A DNA stretch of 30,283 nucleotides from an uncultured Fretibacterium sp. Lineage in GTDB: Bacteria; Synergistota; Synergistia; Synergistales; Aminobacteriaceae. The notes under the pieces are model-generated. The model ran no database searches. It saw only the letters and a list, made by a program, of their open reading frames with translations, and was not told the origin of the DNA. Of this stretch, positions 8,852 to 17,166 are shown piece by piece. The stretch's first letter is position 1; each line of letters opens with the position of its first letter. The stretch spans positions 1 to 30,283 of the forward strand of contig CALAUZ010000339.1 in assembly GCA_937892105.1 (NCBI GenBank), in the 5' to 3' direction. Made by a program: the position numbers and the translations under genes.

Positions 8852-9880
8852 TCACGCCGTAAATCTGTATTCTATGAACGCTTCCTTAACTTCCCCCGCA
8901 TTGATTACAGCATTGGGAAATGAAGGCTCATTCACCGCGTTCGGGAACTGCTGACACTCAAGCGCGAAACCGTCAAAGTTGTTATAGAACGCTCCAGCCT
9001 TGCCTTTGGCGTGGCCGATTGAATTTCCCGTGTAAAGCTGCAACGCCGGCATGTCAGAATACACTCCAAGTTTTATGCCAGTGATATCTCCCGTAACTTC
9101 TGCGCAAGCTCTATCGTGTTCCGTAATCTCGTAGCAGTGATCGTAGCCTCCTCCTGCACTGATGATTTCAGGCGAGTATGTCAGAAGCCCGTCAATTACG
9201 CGCTTCTCATTCCTGAAGTCGAAAGGCGTACCGGCAACGCTTACGCATGGAGCGAGAGCAAGAAGTTCATCATTTGCGCGGCAGTATCTATCTGCGTTAA
9301 TCTTCATGGTATGGTTCAGAACAGTACCCTTTCCGTGTCCATTCAGGTTGAAGTAGTTATGGTTGGTGATACTTGCGGGGGCATCTTTGTCGCATGAGTA
9401 TTCGTACTCCATTCGCAGTCTTCCATCATTGAATGATACCTTTACCCTTAGCGTGAAGTTTCCCGGAAACCCCTCGTCTAGGTCAGGGCTGTCGAGAGTG
9501 AACACGACACTATCGCCATTGCACTCTGACGCAAACAGCTTCTTCCCGAAACCGTTAAAGCCTCCGTGAAGGGTATTCCTTCCGTTGTTGCGTGGAAGTC
9601 TGTAGGTTATGCCATTCAGCGTAAACTTTCCATCGGCTATCCTGTTTGCGTAACGCCCTATTGTTGCCCCAAAATTACGTGTATCGCTGATATATTCCTC
9701 CAGTGTATCGTAGCCCAGTGCAACATCATGAAGTCTTCCGTCATTCCCCATAATGTTGAGTTCCTGTATTGCACAGGCGTATTCACACACCACCGCGCTT
9801 TGTCCCTTTTCGTCAGTGAATGTGTAAGCGTATACATGCCTTCCGTCCGGCATAGTTCCGAATAAACTTTTGGCCGTCAT
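8852..9880 (-). CDS. galM: Aldose 1-epimerase (mutarotase)
   Basis: Speeds the alpha/beta interconversion of free aldoses. The 342-residue protein carries the family's catalytic set: NTLHGG (substrate-binding His), ITNHNYFNL (catalytic His), and FALECQQFPNA with the catalytic Glu near the C-terminus. It also has the conserved FGATIGRYANRI segment. There is no signal peptide, so it is cytoplasmic. The ATG at 9880 is preceded by GGAGG at 11 bases; the longer frame to 9916 lacks a good ribosome site. It is the first gene of a galM-dctPQM cluster and is divergent from the sugar ABC transporter operon. It could serve L-arabinose entering from either transporter. Confidence 0.95.
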   Translation of the reverse strand: MTAKSLFGTMPDGRHVYAYTFTDEKGQSAVVCEYACAIQELNIMGNDGRLHDVALGYDTLEEYISDTRNFGATIGRYANRIADGKFTLNGITYRLPRNNGRNTLHGGFNGFGKKLFASECNGDSVVFTLDSPDLDEGFPGNFTLRVKVSFNDGRLRMEYEYSCDKDAPASITNHNYFNLNGHGKGTVLNHTMKINADRYCRANDELLALAPCVSVAGTPFDFRNEKRVIDGLLTYSPEIISAGGGYDHCYEITEHDRACAEVTGDITGIKLGVYSDMPALQLYTGNSIGHAKGKAGAFYNNFDGFALECQQFPNAVNEPSFPNAVINAGEVKEAFIEYRFTA

Positions 9881-9986
9881 AAAAAATTCAGCCTCCTCAC
9901 AAATTGAAATTTGCACATGTTGGGTGTAGCATTATTTTACCTCATAAAACTATTTCATAAATTTTATACACGGAGGGAAAGTACTC
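9881..9986. promoter_or_regulatory. Divergent promoter region, galM versus sugar ABC operon
   Basis: This AT-rich 106-base gap must hold promoters for both directions. For the + strand, TTGCAC (9911-9916) and TATTTT (9933-9938) are spaced 16 bases apart. For the - strand, a TAAAAT box overlaps the same A/T run. GGAGG at 9972-9976 serves the binding-protein gene. I see no convincing operator palindrome. Confidence 0.45.
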
Positions 9987-10979
9987 ATGAAAAAAGTATT
10001 ATGCTTCACCCTTGCGTTAGTCCTTATCATCTGTGTCTCGGCGGCAAACGCAAAAGATATCGTTGTAGCGTTCTCTCAGATTGGCCAGGAGTCTGACTGG
10101 AGAACAGCTAACACTGATGACCTGCGTTCAGCAATCGAAAACCATCAAGGCTGGAAGCTCGTCTATGATGACGCACAGCAGAGGCAGGAGAACCAGATTA
10201 AGGCACTCCGTAACTTCATCACTCAGGACGTGGACTATATCCTGTTCACTGGTGTCGTATCTACCGGCTGGGACGAAGTCCTCAAGGAAGTAAACGAGGC
10301 TGAAATACCGCTGCTCCTGATTGACCGTCTTCCGGATTGCGCTGACAGAATTGATTACGTTGCGGCTTTCGGCGGCGATTTCGTTGAAGAGGGACGCAGG
10401 CAGATAGCTTGGGCCGGCGAATACCTCAAGGCTTCCGGACGCGGCGATGAGGACGTAAACATCGTCATCATGGAGGGTACTACGGGTGCAAGTGCTCAGA
10501 CAGGACGCACTGAAGGCAACCTCAAGGCTCTAAAGGAATACCCGCATCTCAAGCTCGTTGGGCAGCAGTCAGGCAACTTCACAAGGGCTGAAGGTCAGGC
10601 AGTTATGGAGAGCTGGCTGAAGTCTATACCCAAAATTGACGTGTTAATCGCTCAGAATGACGACATGGCTCTCGGTGCTATTGACGCTATCAAGGCAGCA
10701 GGCAAAGTTCCAGGAAAAGACATCATCATTGTTGGCTGCGACAGCGTTAAGGCAGCTTTTGACGCAATAGTTGCGGGCGAAATGAACTGCACAGTCGAAT
10801 GCACTCCGCTTTACGGCGCGTTCGTTGTCCCAACGATTGAGGCTCTTGAACGCGGAGAGAAGTTCGACAAGACAGTCGTTCACCCTGAAGAAGGCGTGTT
10901 CGACATGGACGGCGGAATTGATCTCGGAACCGTGAAATCCATTAAGGCCGCTGACGTAATCTCACAGCGCAGGTACTAA
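9987..10979 (+). CDS. Sugar ABC transporter substrate-binding protein, YtfQ-like
   Basis: This is a periplasmic binding protein of the ribose/galactofuranose class (peripla_BP_4). The 330 residues begin with a Sec signal (MKKVLCFTLALVLIICVSAANA, cleavage near 22). VVAFSQIGQESDWR follows, and then QQRQENQIKALRNFITQ, a segment that closely matches E. coli YtfQ. VSTGWDEVLKE, LLIDRLPD, the QSGNFTRAEGQ loop and AQNDDMALGAIDAIK also match YtfQ. YtfQ binds galactofuranose and binds arabinose weakly, so a furanose, plausibly L-arabinofuranose, is the likely ligand here. It is the first gene of the operon. Its natural membrane partners, by similarity, are the genes at 15663-19253, not the ones immediately downstream. 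Confidence 0.9.
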   Translation: MKKVLCFTLALVLIICVSAANAKDIVVAFSQIGQESDWRTANTDDLRSAIENHQGWKLVYDDAQQRQENQIKALRNFITQDVDYILFTGVVSTGWDEVLKEVNEAEIPLLLIDRLPDCADRIDYVAAFGGDFVEEGRRQIAWAGEYLKASGRGDEDVNIVIMEGTTGASAQTGRTEGNLKALKEYPHLKLVGQQSGNFTRAEGQAVMESWLKSIPKIDVLIAQNDDMALGAIDAIKAAGKVPGKDIIIVGCDSVKAAFDAIVAGEMNCTVECTPLYGAFVVPTIEALERGEKFDKTVVHPEEGVFDMDGGIDLGTVKSIKAADVISQRRY

Positions 10980-11001
10980 TACACGGGAGGAATATATATC
11001 C

Positions 11002-12123
11002 ATGAAAAGAAAGTTAATAGCGTCAATCCTTGCAGTATCTATGATTTTCGGAGCAGCACCGGCAGTATTCGCCGCCCCAATCAAAATCGGCATCTCCATT
11101 TGGAGTTCTACTGACACTCTCGGCAGTGAATGCAAGAGAATGATTGATGCCGCCGCTGAAGCACTCGGAGTTCAGACACAGTGGGTTGACCAGGCACACA
11201 TCTCCGAGCAGGTTACGGCAAGCGCGGAAACTCTGGCACTCGCTGGGTGCGATGGCATAGTCATCTGCAACAGTGCAAGCGCAGAAATGGGTTCCGTCAT
11301 CAAAACATGCGATGAAAACGAAGTGTATGTCGCACAGTTCTTCCGCGTAATCGACAAAGACTCTAACCCTGATGAATACGCTCAGGCTCAGTCATCAAAA
11401 TACTATGTCGGCGCAGTACATGAATCCGAGTTCGACAACGGCAAAACTCTCGTCCTCATTCTCGCAGGCCAGAAGGGCTGCCGCAAAATAGGTCTCGAAG
11501 GCTGGGAACCAGGCGACGCTACGTTCTTAGGACGCTGGGCAGGCTATAAGGCTGGCGTTGAGGCTTGGAACGCTGAACACCCTGACGACAAAGTTGTACT
11601 CCTTGATCCTCAGTACGGGCGCACAACAACTGACACTGGACGTGCTACGGCTGAGGCAATCATTGACGCTAACCCTGACATTGACGCTCTCATCGTTGCA
11701 GGCGGCGGCGGTGATACGCTTCTCGGAGCAATCGCGGCTATCGAGGCAAAAGGTCTCACGGGAAAAATCGCTGTCGTCTCTACTGACTTCCTCCCTGACC
11801 TCGACGCAAAACTCAAGTCAGGCGCAATGGCTGCTGAATCAGGCGGACACTATGCTGACCCATTCTTCGCATTCCTCATGGTCTACAACACAGTTCGCGG
11901 AAAGTATGCGGCCAGCGACAACAGTTTCCATGACATGACGTTCCCGTATATGTACGTTGCTTCTCCGGAAGATTACGCCAACTATGCGGCATACTTCACG
12001 GGCAGTGCGCTTCCTTACACGCCTGACGAGATTAAGGCACTCGCTGAACTCAGCTATGAAGACCTCGCAGCAGCTTGTGCAAAACTCTCGGTTGAAGACG
12101 TTGTTTCAAGGCATTCAAAGTAG
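11002..12123 (+). CDS. Sugar ABC transporter substrate-binding protein (second system)
   Basis: This is a second periplasmic binding protein of the peripla_BP_4 fold, 373 residues long, with a Sec signal ending near residue 24-25 (AVFAAP). The mature part starts IKIGISIWSSTDTLGSECKRM. It contains ALAGCDGIVICNSAS and DALIVAGGGGDTLLGAIAAIE, the usual hinge and lobe segments of sugar receptors. It lacks the YtfQ-like segments of its upstream neighbour and is about 40 residues longer, so the two are not recent duplicates. It starts 22 bases after the first binding protein and has its own GGAGG. A strong terminator-like hairpin separates it from the permease genes. The ligand is unknown; a pentose or arabinose oligosaccharide would suit the locus. 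Confidence 0.88.
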   Translation: MKRKLIASILAVSMIFGAAPAVFAAPIKIGISIWSSTDTLGSECKRMIDAAAEALGVQTQWVDQAHISEQVTASAETLALAGCDGIVICNSASAEMGSVIKTCDENEVYVAQFFRVIDKDSNPDEYAQAQSSKYYVGAVHESEFDNGKTLVLILAGQKGCRKIGLEGWEPGDATFLGRWAGYKAGVEAWNAEHPDDKVVLLDPQYGRTTTDTGRATAEAIIDANPDIDALIVAGGGGDTLLGAIAAIEAKGLTGKIAVVSTDFLPDLDAKLKSGAMAAESGGHYADPFFAFLMVYNTVRGKYAASDNSFHDMTFPYMYVASPEDYANYAAYFTGSALPYTPDEIKALAELSYEDLAAACAKLSVEDVVSRHSK

Positions 12124-12144
12124 GCAGGCCATCATGAAATTTCG

Positions 12145-12180
12145 CAGAGTCGGATATCTTGTGTCCGGCTCTGTTTTTTT
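12145..12180 (+). terminator. Intra-operon terminator after the binding-protein genes
   Basis: A ten-base-pair stem (12145-12154 with 12164-12173, one G-T pair) has a nine-base loop and is followed directly by seven T. It lies 21 bases after the binding-protein stop and before the first permease in the same orientation. It probably ends most transcripts so that the binding proteins are made in excess, with read-through feeding the permease and ATPase genes. Confidence 0.88.
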
Positions 12181-12208
12181 ACAAACATTTTGTGTTTAAG
12201 GATGTGAT

Positions 12209-13153
12209 TTGTTCATGCAGAATTTCAGGAGTTCCAAAATTTTCGGATTCTTGATACTCGCGGCTATGGTGTTGTTCTTTTATGCGCTGTTCAAGTTTCT
12301 CACACCATCGAACTTCGGCAGTCCGGCAAACCTCTTCTCGTATTTCCAGTCGTCCATCATATACTCCGTTGGAGGCTGCGGCTTGTACTTCATCGTCGTC
12401 ATGGGACTGTTCGATTTCGCTGTCGGCGCAAACATCGTGTTATCCTCCATCGTTGGTGTAATACTCTCGGAGAAGTTCGGTTACGCGGGATTTCTCATCG
12501 GGTGTCTAGGGTGCGGAACATTAATAGGCCTCATCATAGGCTTTCTGTATAACCGCCTCAATGTCCCGTCAATGATAGTTACAGTTGGAATTATGCTGGT
12601 GCTTGAAAGTGTAGCAGTGTTCGCGGCAGGTGGAGTCAAGCAGACCTTAGACCCAAATTTGCGCTTCTTCTCAGGCGCTCCTGGTAATATTATCCTTGCT
12701 GCACTCGCTTTCGCACTCATGTGGTTCATCTTAAACTATACCCGCATAGGCACTTACTGCAACGCTATCGGCTCCAATGAGTTCACCGCAAAGAACATGG
12801 GAATTGATGTCAAAAAGTACAAGCTCATAGGCTTTGCACTGCTTCATTTCTTCGTGGGCATAATGGCTGTCCTTACAGTTTCTTACGGCACTACAATGAC
12901 AGCTTTAACCGGCATGTCAACGATGAGCAGAAACTTCCAGCCCTTAATGGGGACATTCTTCGGGGTTGCGTTCAGAAAATACGGCAATCCCATAAGCGCG
13001 ATCGTTATCGGCGAATTCATCATCTCCATCATCTTCAACGGCTTTGTGGCTCTCGGTGCTCCAACAACAATACAGAATGTCGTTACTGGGGCAGCTTTGC
13101 TCGCCATCGTTACGCTCACTGCCCGCGGCGGGCGCGGTTCTGTCGTGAAATAA
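12209..13153 (+). CDS. Sugar ABC transporter permease (second system, subunit 1)
   Basis: This is an inner-membrane permease of the BPD_transp_2 (RbsC-like) family, about 314 residues with 8-10 hydrophobic helices. Family marks include VVMGLFDFAVGANIVLSS, the counterpart of the conserved G-x-D-L-S-V-G loop, with Phe replacing Leu and Ala replacing Ser. YNRLNVPSMIVTVGIML and TRIGTYCNAIGSNEFTAKNMGI follow. The TTG at 12209 has AAGGA six bases upstream; an ATG two codons later (12215) is possible but sits 12 bases away. It is followed by its ATPase 12 bases downstream and by a second permease, forming a heterodimeric channel. Confidence 0.88.
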   Translation: MFMQNFRSSKIFGFLILAAMVLFFYALFKFLTPSNFGSPANLFSYFQSSIIYSVGGCGLYFIVVMGLFDFAVGANIVLSSIVGVILSEKFGYAGFLIGCLGCGTLIGLIIGFLYNRLNVPSMIVTVGIMLVLESVAVFAAGGVKQTLDPNLRFFSGAPGNIILAALAFALMWFILNYTRIGTYCNAIGSNEFTAKNMGIDVKKYKLIGFALLHFFVGIMAVLTVSYGTTMTALTGMSTMSRNFQPLMGTFFGVAFRKYGNPISAIVIGEFIISIIFNGFVALGAPTTIQNVVTGAALLAIVTLTARGGRGSVVK

Positions 13154-13165
13154 GGGGGGATAACA

Positions 13166-14668
13166 ATGGATACTGGAAAAATTCTGCTTAAAGCCGAACA
13201 CATCGACAAGCATTTCGGAATTACACACGCAGTTAATGATGTAAGCCTGGAAATATCAGCAGGGGAAATCAGGGCGTTAATCGGCGAAAACGGTTCTGGG
13301 AAATCCACCTTCTGCCAAATGCTTTGCGGAATATACACGATAGGCGGAGGAACTTTCACACTTGACGGCCAGCCTGTTCACGTGCGTAATCAGGTTGAAG
13401 CGAATAACATCGGCGTGTCTATCATCGTTCAGGAAACCGGCACTCTGTCAGGGCTTACTGTCGCGGAAAACATATATCTCGGCCATGAAGAACCTTTCAT
13501 GCATCACGGCATAAAGAATACACGCGCAATGATAAGGGAGGCTCAGAAACTCCTCGATGATTACGGCTTCAGCAATATACGCGCAGGGGCAATGACTGAC
13601 AGCTACAACTTTGAGGACAGAAAGCTGGTTGAAATCGTCAAGGCAACATACATGAAGCCAAAAATCCTAATCGTTGACGAGACTACAACCGCGTTATCCC
13701 AAAATGGAAGGCTTGAGCTGTACAAAATCATGGACGCTGTTAAAGCTGACGGACGAAGTGTAATCTTTATCAGCCACGATTTAGGTGAAATTCTCACACA
13801 TTGCGACACGATAAGTATTCTCAGGGACGGCGAATATATCGACACAGTAAAGGCTTCTGACGTTGACGAGGACAGCTTAAAACGCCTCATGGTTGGCCGC
13901 GAGATTGGGTCAGCTTATTACCGCACTGACTACGGCAAAGAGATTGCCCCTGATGTCGTCTTGAGCGTTAAGGACGTTAGTGTTCCAGGACAAATACAAG
14001 ATGTCAGCTTTGAGCTTCACAAGGGAGAAATTCTCGGTTTCGGCGGCCTTAGTGAATGTGGAATGCACGAGGTTGGAAAGGCAGTGTTCGGAGCTTCACT
14101 GGACAGAACCGGCAATGTTACACTCCCTGACGGCACGTGCATAAATGATATACCTTCAGCAATAAAACACTCCATCGCCTATGCCTCTAAGGACAGGGAT
14201 AACGAGTCAATAATCCTCAACGAGAGCATACGGAACAACATTGTACTTCCATCACTTGATGACCTCGCTGAAAATCACCTTCTCAGTTCCAGCAGACTCA
14301 ATGCTTTTGCTCAGGAGTTCGCAGATAAAATGCAGACGAAAATGCAGGGTATACACCAGTTCATCTCGGATCTTTCTGGCGGCAACAAGCAGAAGGTTGT
14401 GCTTGCACGATGGCTCGGAAAGGGAAGCGATATCCTCGTCCTCGACTCTCCTACAAGAGGGATTGACGTTAAGGTGAAGCAGGCTATATATGCCCTCATG
14501 CAGGAACTTACGGCGCAGGGAAAATCCATCATCATGATAAGCGAGGAGATACCCGAATTACTGGGAATGTCTGACAGAATACTCATCATGAAGGACGGAA
14601 GAATTAACGGCATATTTACCCGAAATCCTCAGCTTAACGAAGAGGATTTAATTGCAAAAATGGTATAA
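13166..14668 (+). CDS. Sugar ABC transporter ATPase, tandem domain, with one degenerate site (second system)
   Basis: This is a cytoplasmic RbsA/MglA-type ATPase of 500 residues with two fused nucleotide-binding domains. Domain 1 has an intact Walker A (GENGSGKST, 40-48) and Walker B with its glutamate (ILIVDETTTAL), but its signature is unrecognisable (NFEDRKLVEI where LSxGQ is expected). Domain 2 has an intact signature (LSGGN, 403-407). Its Walker A region is degenerate (GFGGLSECGM), and Walker B reads LVLDSPTRGID, so Ser428 replaces the catalytic Glu. Site 1 (Walker A/B of domain 1 plus LSGGN of domain 2) is therefore complete, and site 2 has lost all three elements. The ATG at 13166 follows AGGGGGGAT. 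Its partners are the permeases on either side. Confidence 0.93.
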   Translation: MDTGKILLKAEHIDKHFGITHAVNDVSLEISAGEIRALIGENGSGKSTFCQMLCGIYTIGGGTFTLDGQPVHVRNQVEANNIGVSIIVQETGTLSGLTVAENIYLGHEEPFMHHGIKNTRAMIREAQKLLDDYGFSNIRAGAMTDSYNFEDRKLVEIVKATYMKPKILIVDETTTALSQNGRLELYKIMDAVKADGRSVIFISHDLGEILTHCDTISILRDGEYIDTVKASDVDEDSLKRLMVGREIGSAYYRTDYGKEIAPDVVLSVKDVSVPGQIQDVSFELHKGEILGFGGLSECGMHEVGKAVFGASLDRTGNVTLPDGTCINDIPSAIKHSIAYASKDRDNESIILNESIRNNIVLPSLDDLAENHLLSSSRLNAFAQEFADKMQTKMQGIHQFISDLSGGNKQKVVLARWLGKGSDILVLDSPTRGIDVKVKQAIYALMQELTAQGKSIIMISEEIPELLGMSDRILIMKDGRINGIFTRNPQLNEEDLIAKMV

Positions 14669-14683
14669 ATGGGGTGATTAATC

Positions 14684-15649
14684 ATGTCATACAAGGAAGA
14701 TAATCAGCAGTCAAAGATTTCTGAGTTTCTCAACAGCGATACATTCAAGGGGTTATTGCCATTCATAGGTCTTGTCGTCATTCTGGGCGTAATGTACTGG
14801 CTCACAGATGGCAGGATTATGCAGCCTAAGAGACTTCGCCTCCTGCTCTCACAGGTATACTATCCCATGATTGTGGCAACTGGCGTGTTCTTCGTTATGA
14901 CACTGGGATCAATCGACTTCACTGAGGGTTCAACGCTGGGTGTTGCGTCAATCGTAGTGTCGGTGCTGTCATTCCACAGCATTCCTCTGGCCATAGCCGG
15001 CGGCATTTTAACGGGTGCAGCTATCGGTGCGGTCAACGGCTTCTTTCACGTAAAGTTCAGGCTGCAGAGCTTCATCGTTACCATCTGCACCATGTACCTT
15101 TTCAGGGGAGTGTGCGCGTATCTTACGACTGAGACGGCAATCCCTGCAAGCCAGGCCATAAAAGCTCTCGACAGCGATAACCTCAAAATAGGAATAACGC
15201 TTGCAGTACTCATAATTGCGTTCTTCCTATTCAGGTTTACCAGGATAGGCAATGATGTTAAGGCTACAGGTTCAGGAGAGACTGCGGCAAAATTCTCTGG
15301 GGTAAGGACTGACAGGGTTAAGTTTCTTGCGTTTGTGGCGGCAGGAGCTTTAACGGGGCTTGCGGCTTTCGTGAATGTCATCAAGGTTGGTTCGATTACG
15401 GCTACGGCAGGGAACCAGCTGGAGACACAGATACTAATCTCTCTGGTGCTTGGCGGGCTTCCCATCACTGGCGGTGCAAAAGTCAGGTTCTCCAACATCA
15501 TTGTCGGTACTCTCATGTATACCGTCCTGAACAACGGCCTTGTCATGCTTGGGTTCGAGTCAGCTACTCAGCAGCTCATAAAAGGGATCGTTTTCCTGGT
15601 CTTCGTTGCTCTCACGATTGACAGGAAGGCTTTGAAGGTCATCAAGTAA
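14684..15649 (+). CDS. Sugar ABC transporter permease (second system, subunit 2)
   Basis: This is an inner-membrane RbsC-like permease of 321 residues. A soluble N-terminal stretch of about 24 residues precedes the first helix. MTLGSIDFTEGSTLGVAS replaces the usual G-G-I-D-L-S-V-G loop, FRLQSFIVTICTMYLFRG matches the next family segment, and FTRIGNDVKATGSGETAAKFSGV is the conserved cytoplasmic coupling region. GGLPITGGAKVRFSNIIVG lies near the C-terminus. The ATG at 14684 has GGGGTGAT five bases upstream. It is the last gene of the inner importer; the next gene starts 13 bases later and belongs, by similarity, to the YtfR-like system. Confidence 0.9.
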   Translation: MSYKEDNQQSKISEFLNSDTFKGLLPFIGLVVILGVMYWLTDGRIMQPKRLRLLLSQVYYPMIVATGVFFVMTLGSIDFTEGSTLGVASIVVSVLSFHSIPLAIAGGILTGAAIGAVNGFFHVKFRLQSFIVTICTMYLFRGVCAYLTTETAIPASQAIKALDSDNLKIGITLAVLIIAFFLFRFTRIGNDVKATGSGETAAKFSGVRTDRVKFLAFVAAGALTGLAAFVNVIKVGSITATAGNQLETQILISLVLGGLPITGGAKVRFSNIIVGTLMYTVLNNGLVMLGFESATQQLIKGIVFLVFVALTIDRKALKVIK

Positions 15650-15662
15650 GGGGGCAATTCTC

Positions 15663-17165
15663 TTGCAGGATAAAAACATTCTGGAGATGAAAGGTATCAC
15701 CGTGCAGTTTCCAGGCGTTAAGGCTCTCGATGGCGTAGACTTCTCCCTGCGTGAGGGCGAAATACATTCCTTGCTCGGTGAAAATGGCGCGGGTAAATCA
15801 ACACTCATAAAGTGCCTCACTGGCGTTAATCGCATGGACGCGGGGAAAATTCTGCTTGATGGCAGGGAAATTTATCCTTCAGGGCCGGGACATGCCATTG
15901 AACTGGGCATCTCTGCGGTCTTCCAGGAGATTAACCTGTGTCCCAACCTGAGTGTTGCGGAGAATATCTTTGTCGGAAGGCAGCCTATGAAGCATGGCCA
16001 GATAGACTGGAACGAGATTAACCGCAGGGCTGAGGAATTAATGTCCCGTTTCCATCTCGATATTGACGTTACACGCCCTCTGTCTTACTACTCTACAGCT
16101 ATTCAGCAGATGACTTCAATCGCTAGAGCCGTTGATATTCAGGCAAAAATCCTAATCCTTGATGAACCGACAAGCTCCCTTGACGACAACGAGGTAAAGT
16201 TACTGTTCAGCGTCATGCGTGAGTTAAAGGCTTCAGGCATGGGAATAATATTCATCACTCATTTCCTGGATCAGATTTATGCGGTGTCGGACAGAATGAC
16301 AATACTCCGAAACGGCCACCTCATCGGAACTTACGGCATTAATGAACTCGGCAAGTTCGAGCTTGTTACAAAGATGGTCGGAAAGGATATGGACGTTATT
16401 TTCAGCCTTAAACGCGCTGATGTCCCAGAGAACGCAGAATACATGTTAAAGGCCGAACACATTGGCGATAACTCTCACATAAAAGATATATCGCTCACTC
16501 TGAAGAAAGGTGAACTGGCAGGGTTCGCGGGACTTTTAGGGAGTGGACGCACTGAGACCGCAGAGATGTTATTCGGTGCATCAAGGATTGATACAGGAGA
16601 GTTATACATCGACGGCAAGAAAGCCGAACTGAGACAGCCATACGATGCCATAAAAGCACAAATTGCGTTTTGCCCTGAGGACAGGAAACGCGATGGCATT
16701 ATAGGCGACCTCTCAATACGCGAGAATATCATGCTTGCTGTACAGTCCCGAAAAGGCTTCATGCACCCCATGACAAGGCAGGAACAGACTGACCTCGCCA
16801 ACAAATACATTTCCCTTCTCGGTATCGCTACGCCAGACTGTGAGAAGAAAGCTGGCGAACTTTCTGGCGGAAATCAGCAGAAAGTCATTCTTGCACGATG
16901 GATGGCAACAGCTCCTAAAGTCTTAATCCTTGACGAGCCAACCAGAGGCATTGACATTGGCGCAAAGGCCGAAATTCAAAGGCTCATGCTGGAAATGTGC
17001 GGCGATGGTGTCTCCGTAATATTCATAAGTTCAGAACTTGACGAAGTTATACGCTGCTCAAACAGAATAATCATCATGAGGGACAGGGAGAAAGTTGCAG
17101 AAGTTGACGGATCATCTTGCACTCAGCAGGACATTCTCAGAATAATCGCGGAAGGAGCTGCATAA
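15663..17165 (+). CDS. Sugar ABC transporter ATPase, YtfR-like
   Basis: This is a tandem-domain sugar ATPase of 500 residues. Domain 1 has Walker A GENGAGKST (39-47), a degenerate signature (YYSTAIQQMTSIARAV) and Walker B LILDEPTSSLD. Domain 2 has the usual relaxed Walker A (GFAGLLGSGRTE), a full signature (LSGGNQQKV) and a normal Walker B (VLILDEPTRGID). It therefore keeps the catalytic glutamate that its neighbour at 13166 has lost. It starts with TTG: AAGGGGG lies eight bases upstream, and the next ATG is 24 bases inside the conserved N-terminus. With the two following permeases and the binding protein at 9987 it makes a YtfQRT-YjfF-like furanose importer. Confidence 0.93.
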   Translation: MQDKNILEMKGITVQFPGVKALDGVDFSLREGEIHSLLGENGAGKSTLIKCLTGVNRMDAGKILLDGREIYPSGPGHAIELGISAVFQEINLCPNLSVAENIFVGRQPMKHGQIDWNEINRRAEELMSRFHLDIDVTRPLSYYSTAIQQMTSIARAVDIQAKILILDEPTSSLDDNEVKLLFSVMRELKASGMGIIFITHFLDQIYAVSDRMTILRNGHLIGTYGINELGKFELVTKMVGKDMDVIFSLKRADVPENAEYMLKAEHIGDNSHIKDISLTLKKGELAGFAGLLGSGRTETAEMLFGASRIDTGELYIDGKKAELRQPYDAIKAQIAFCPEDRKRDGIIGDLSIRENIMLAVQSRKGFMHPMTRQEQTDLANKYISLLGIATPDCEKKAGELSGGNQQKVILARWMATAPKVLILDEPTRGIDIGAKAEIQRLMLEMCGDGVSVIFISSELDEVIRCSNRIIIMRDREKVAEVDGSSCTQQDILRIIAEGAA

Positions 17166-17166
17166 C

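Noticed and set aside
9987..12123. The possibility that the two adjacent binding proteins are a tandem duplication
   Set aside because: Their lengths (330 and 373 residues) and all diagnostic segments differ. Only the general fold is shared, so they are not recent duplicates.
12883..13359. A 158-codon minus-strand frame over the permease/ATPase junction
   Set aside because: It crosses the boundary of two real genes with good ribosome sites and has a proline-rich, membrane-shadow composition.
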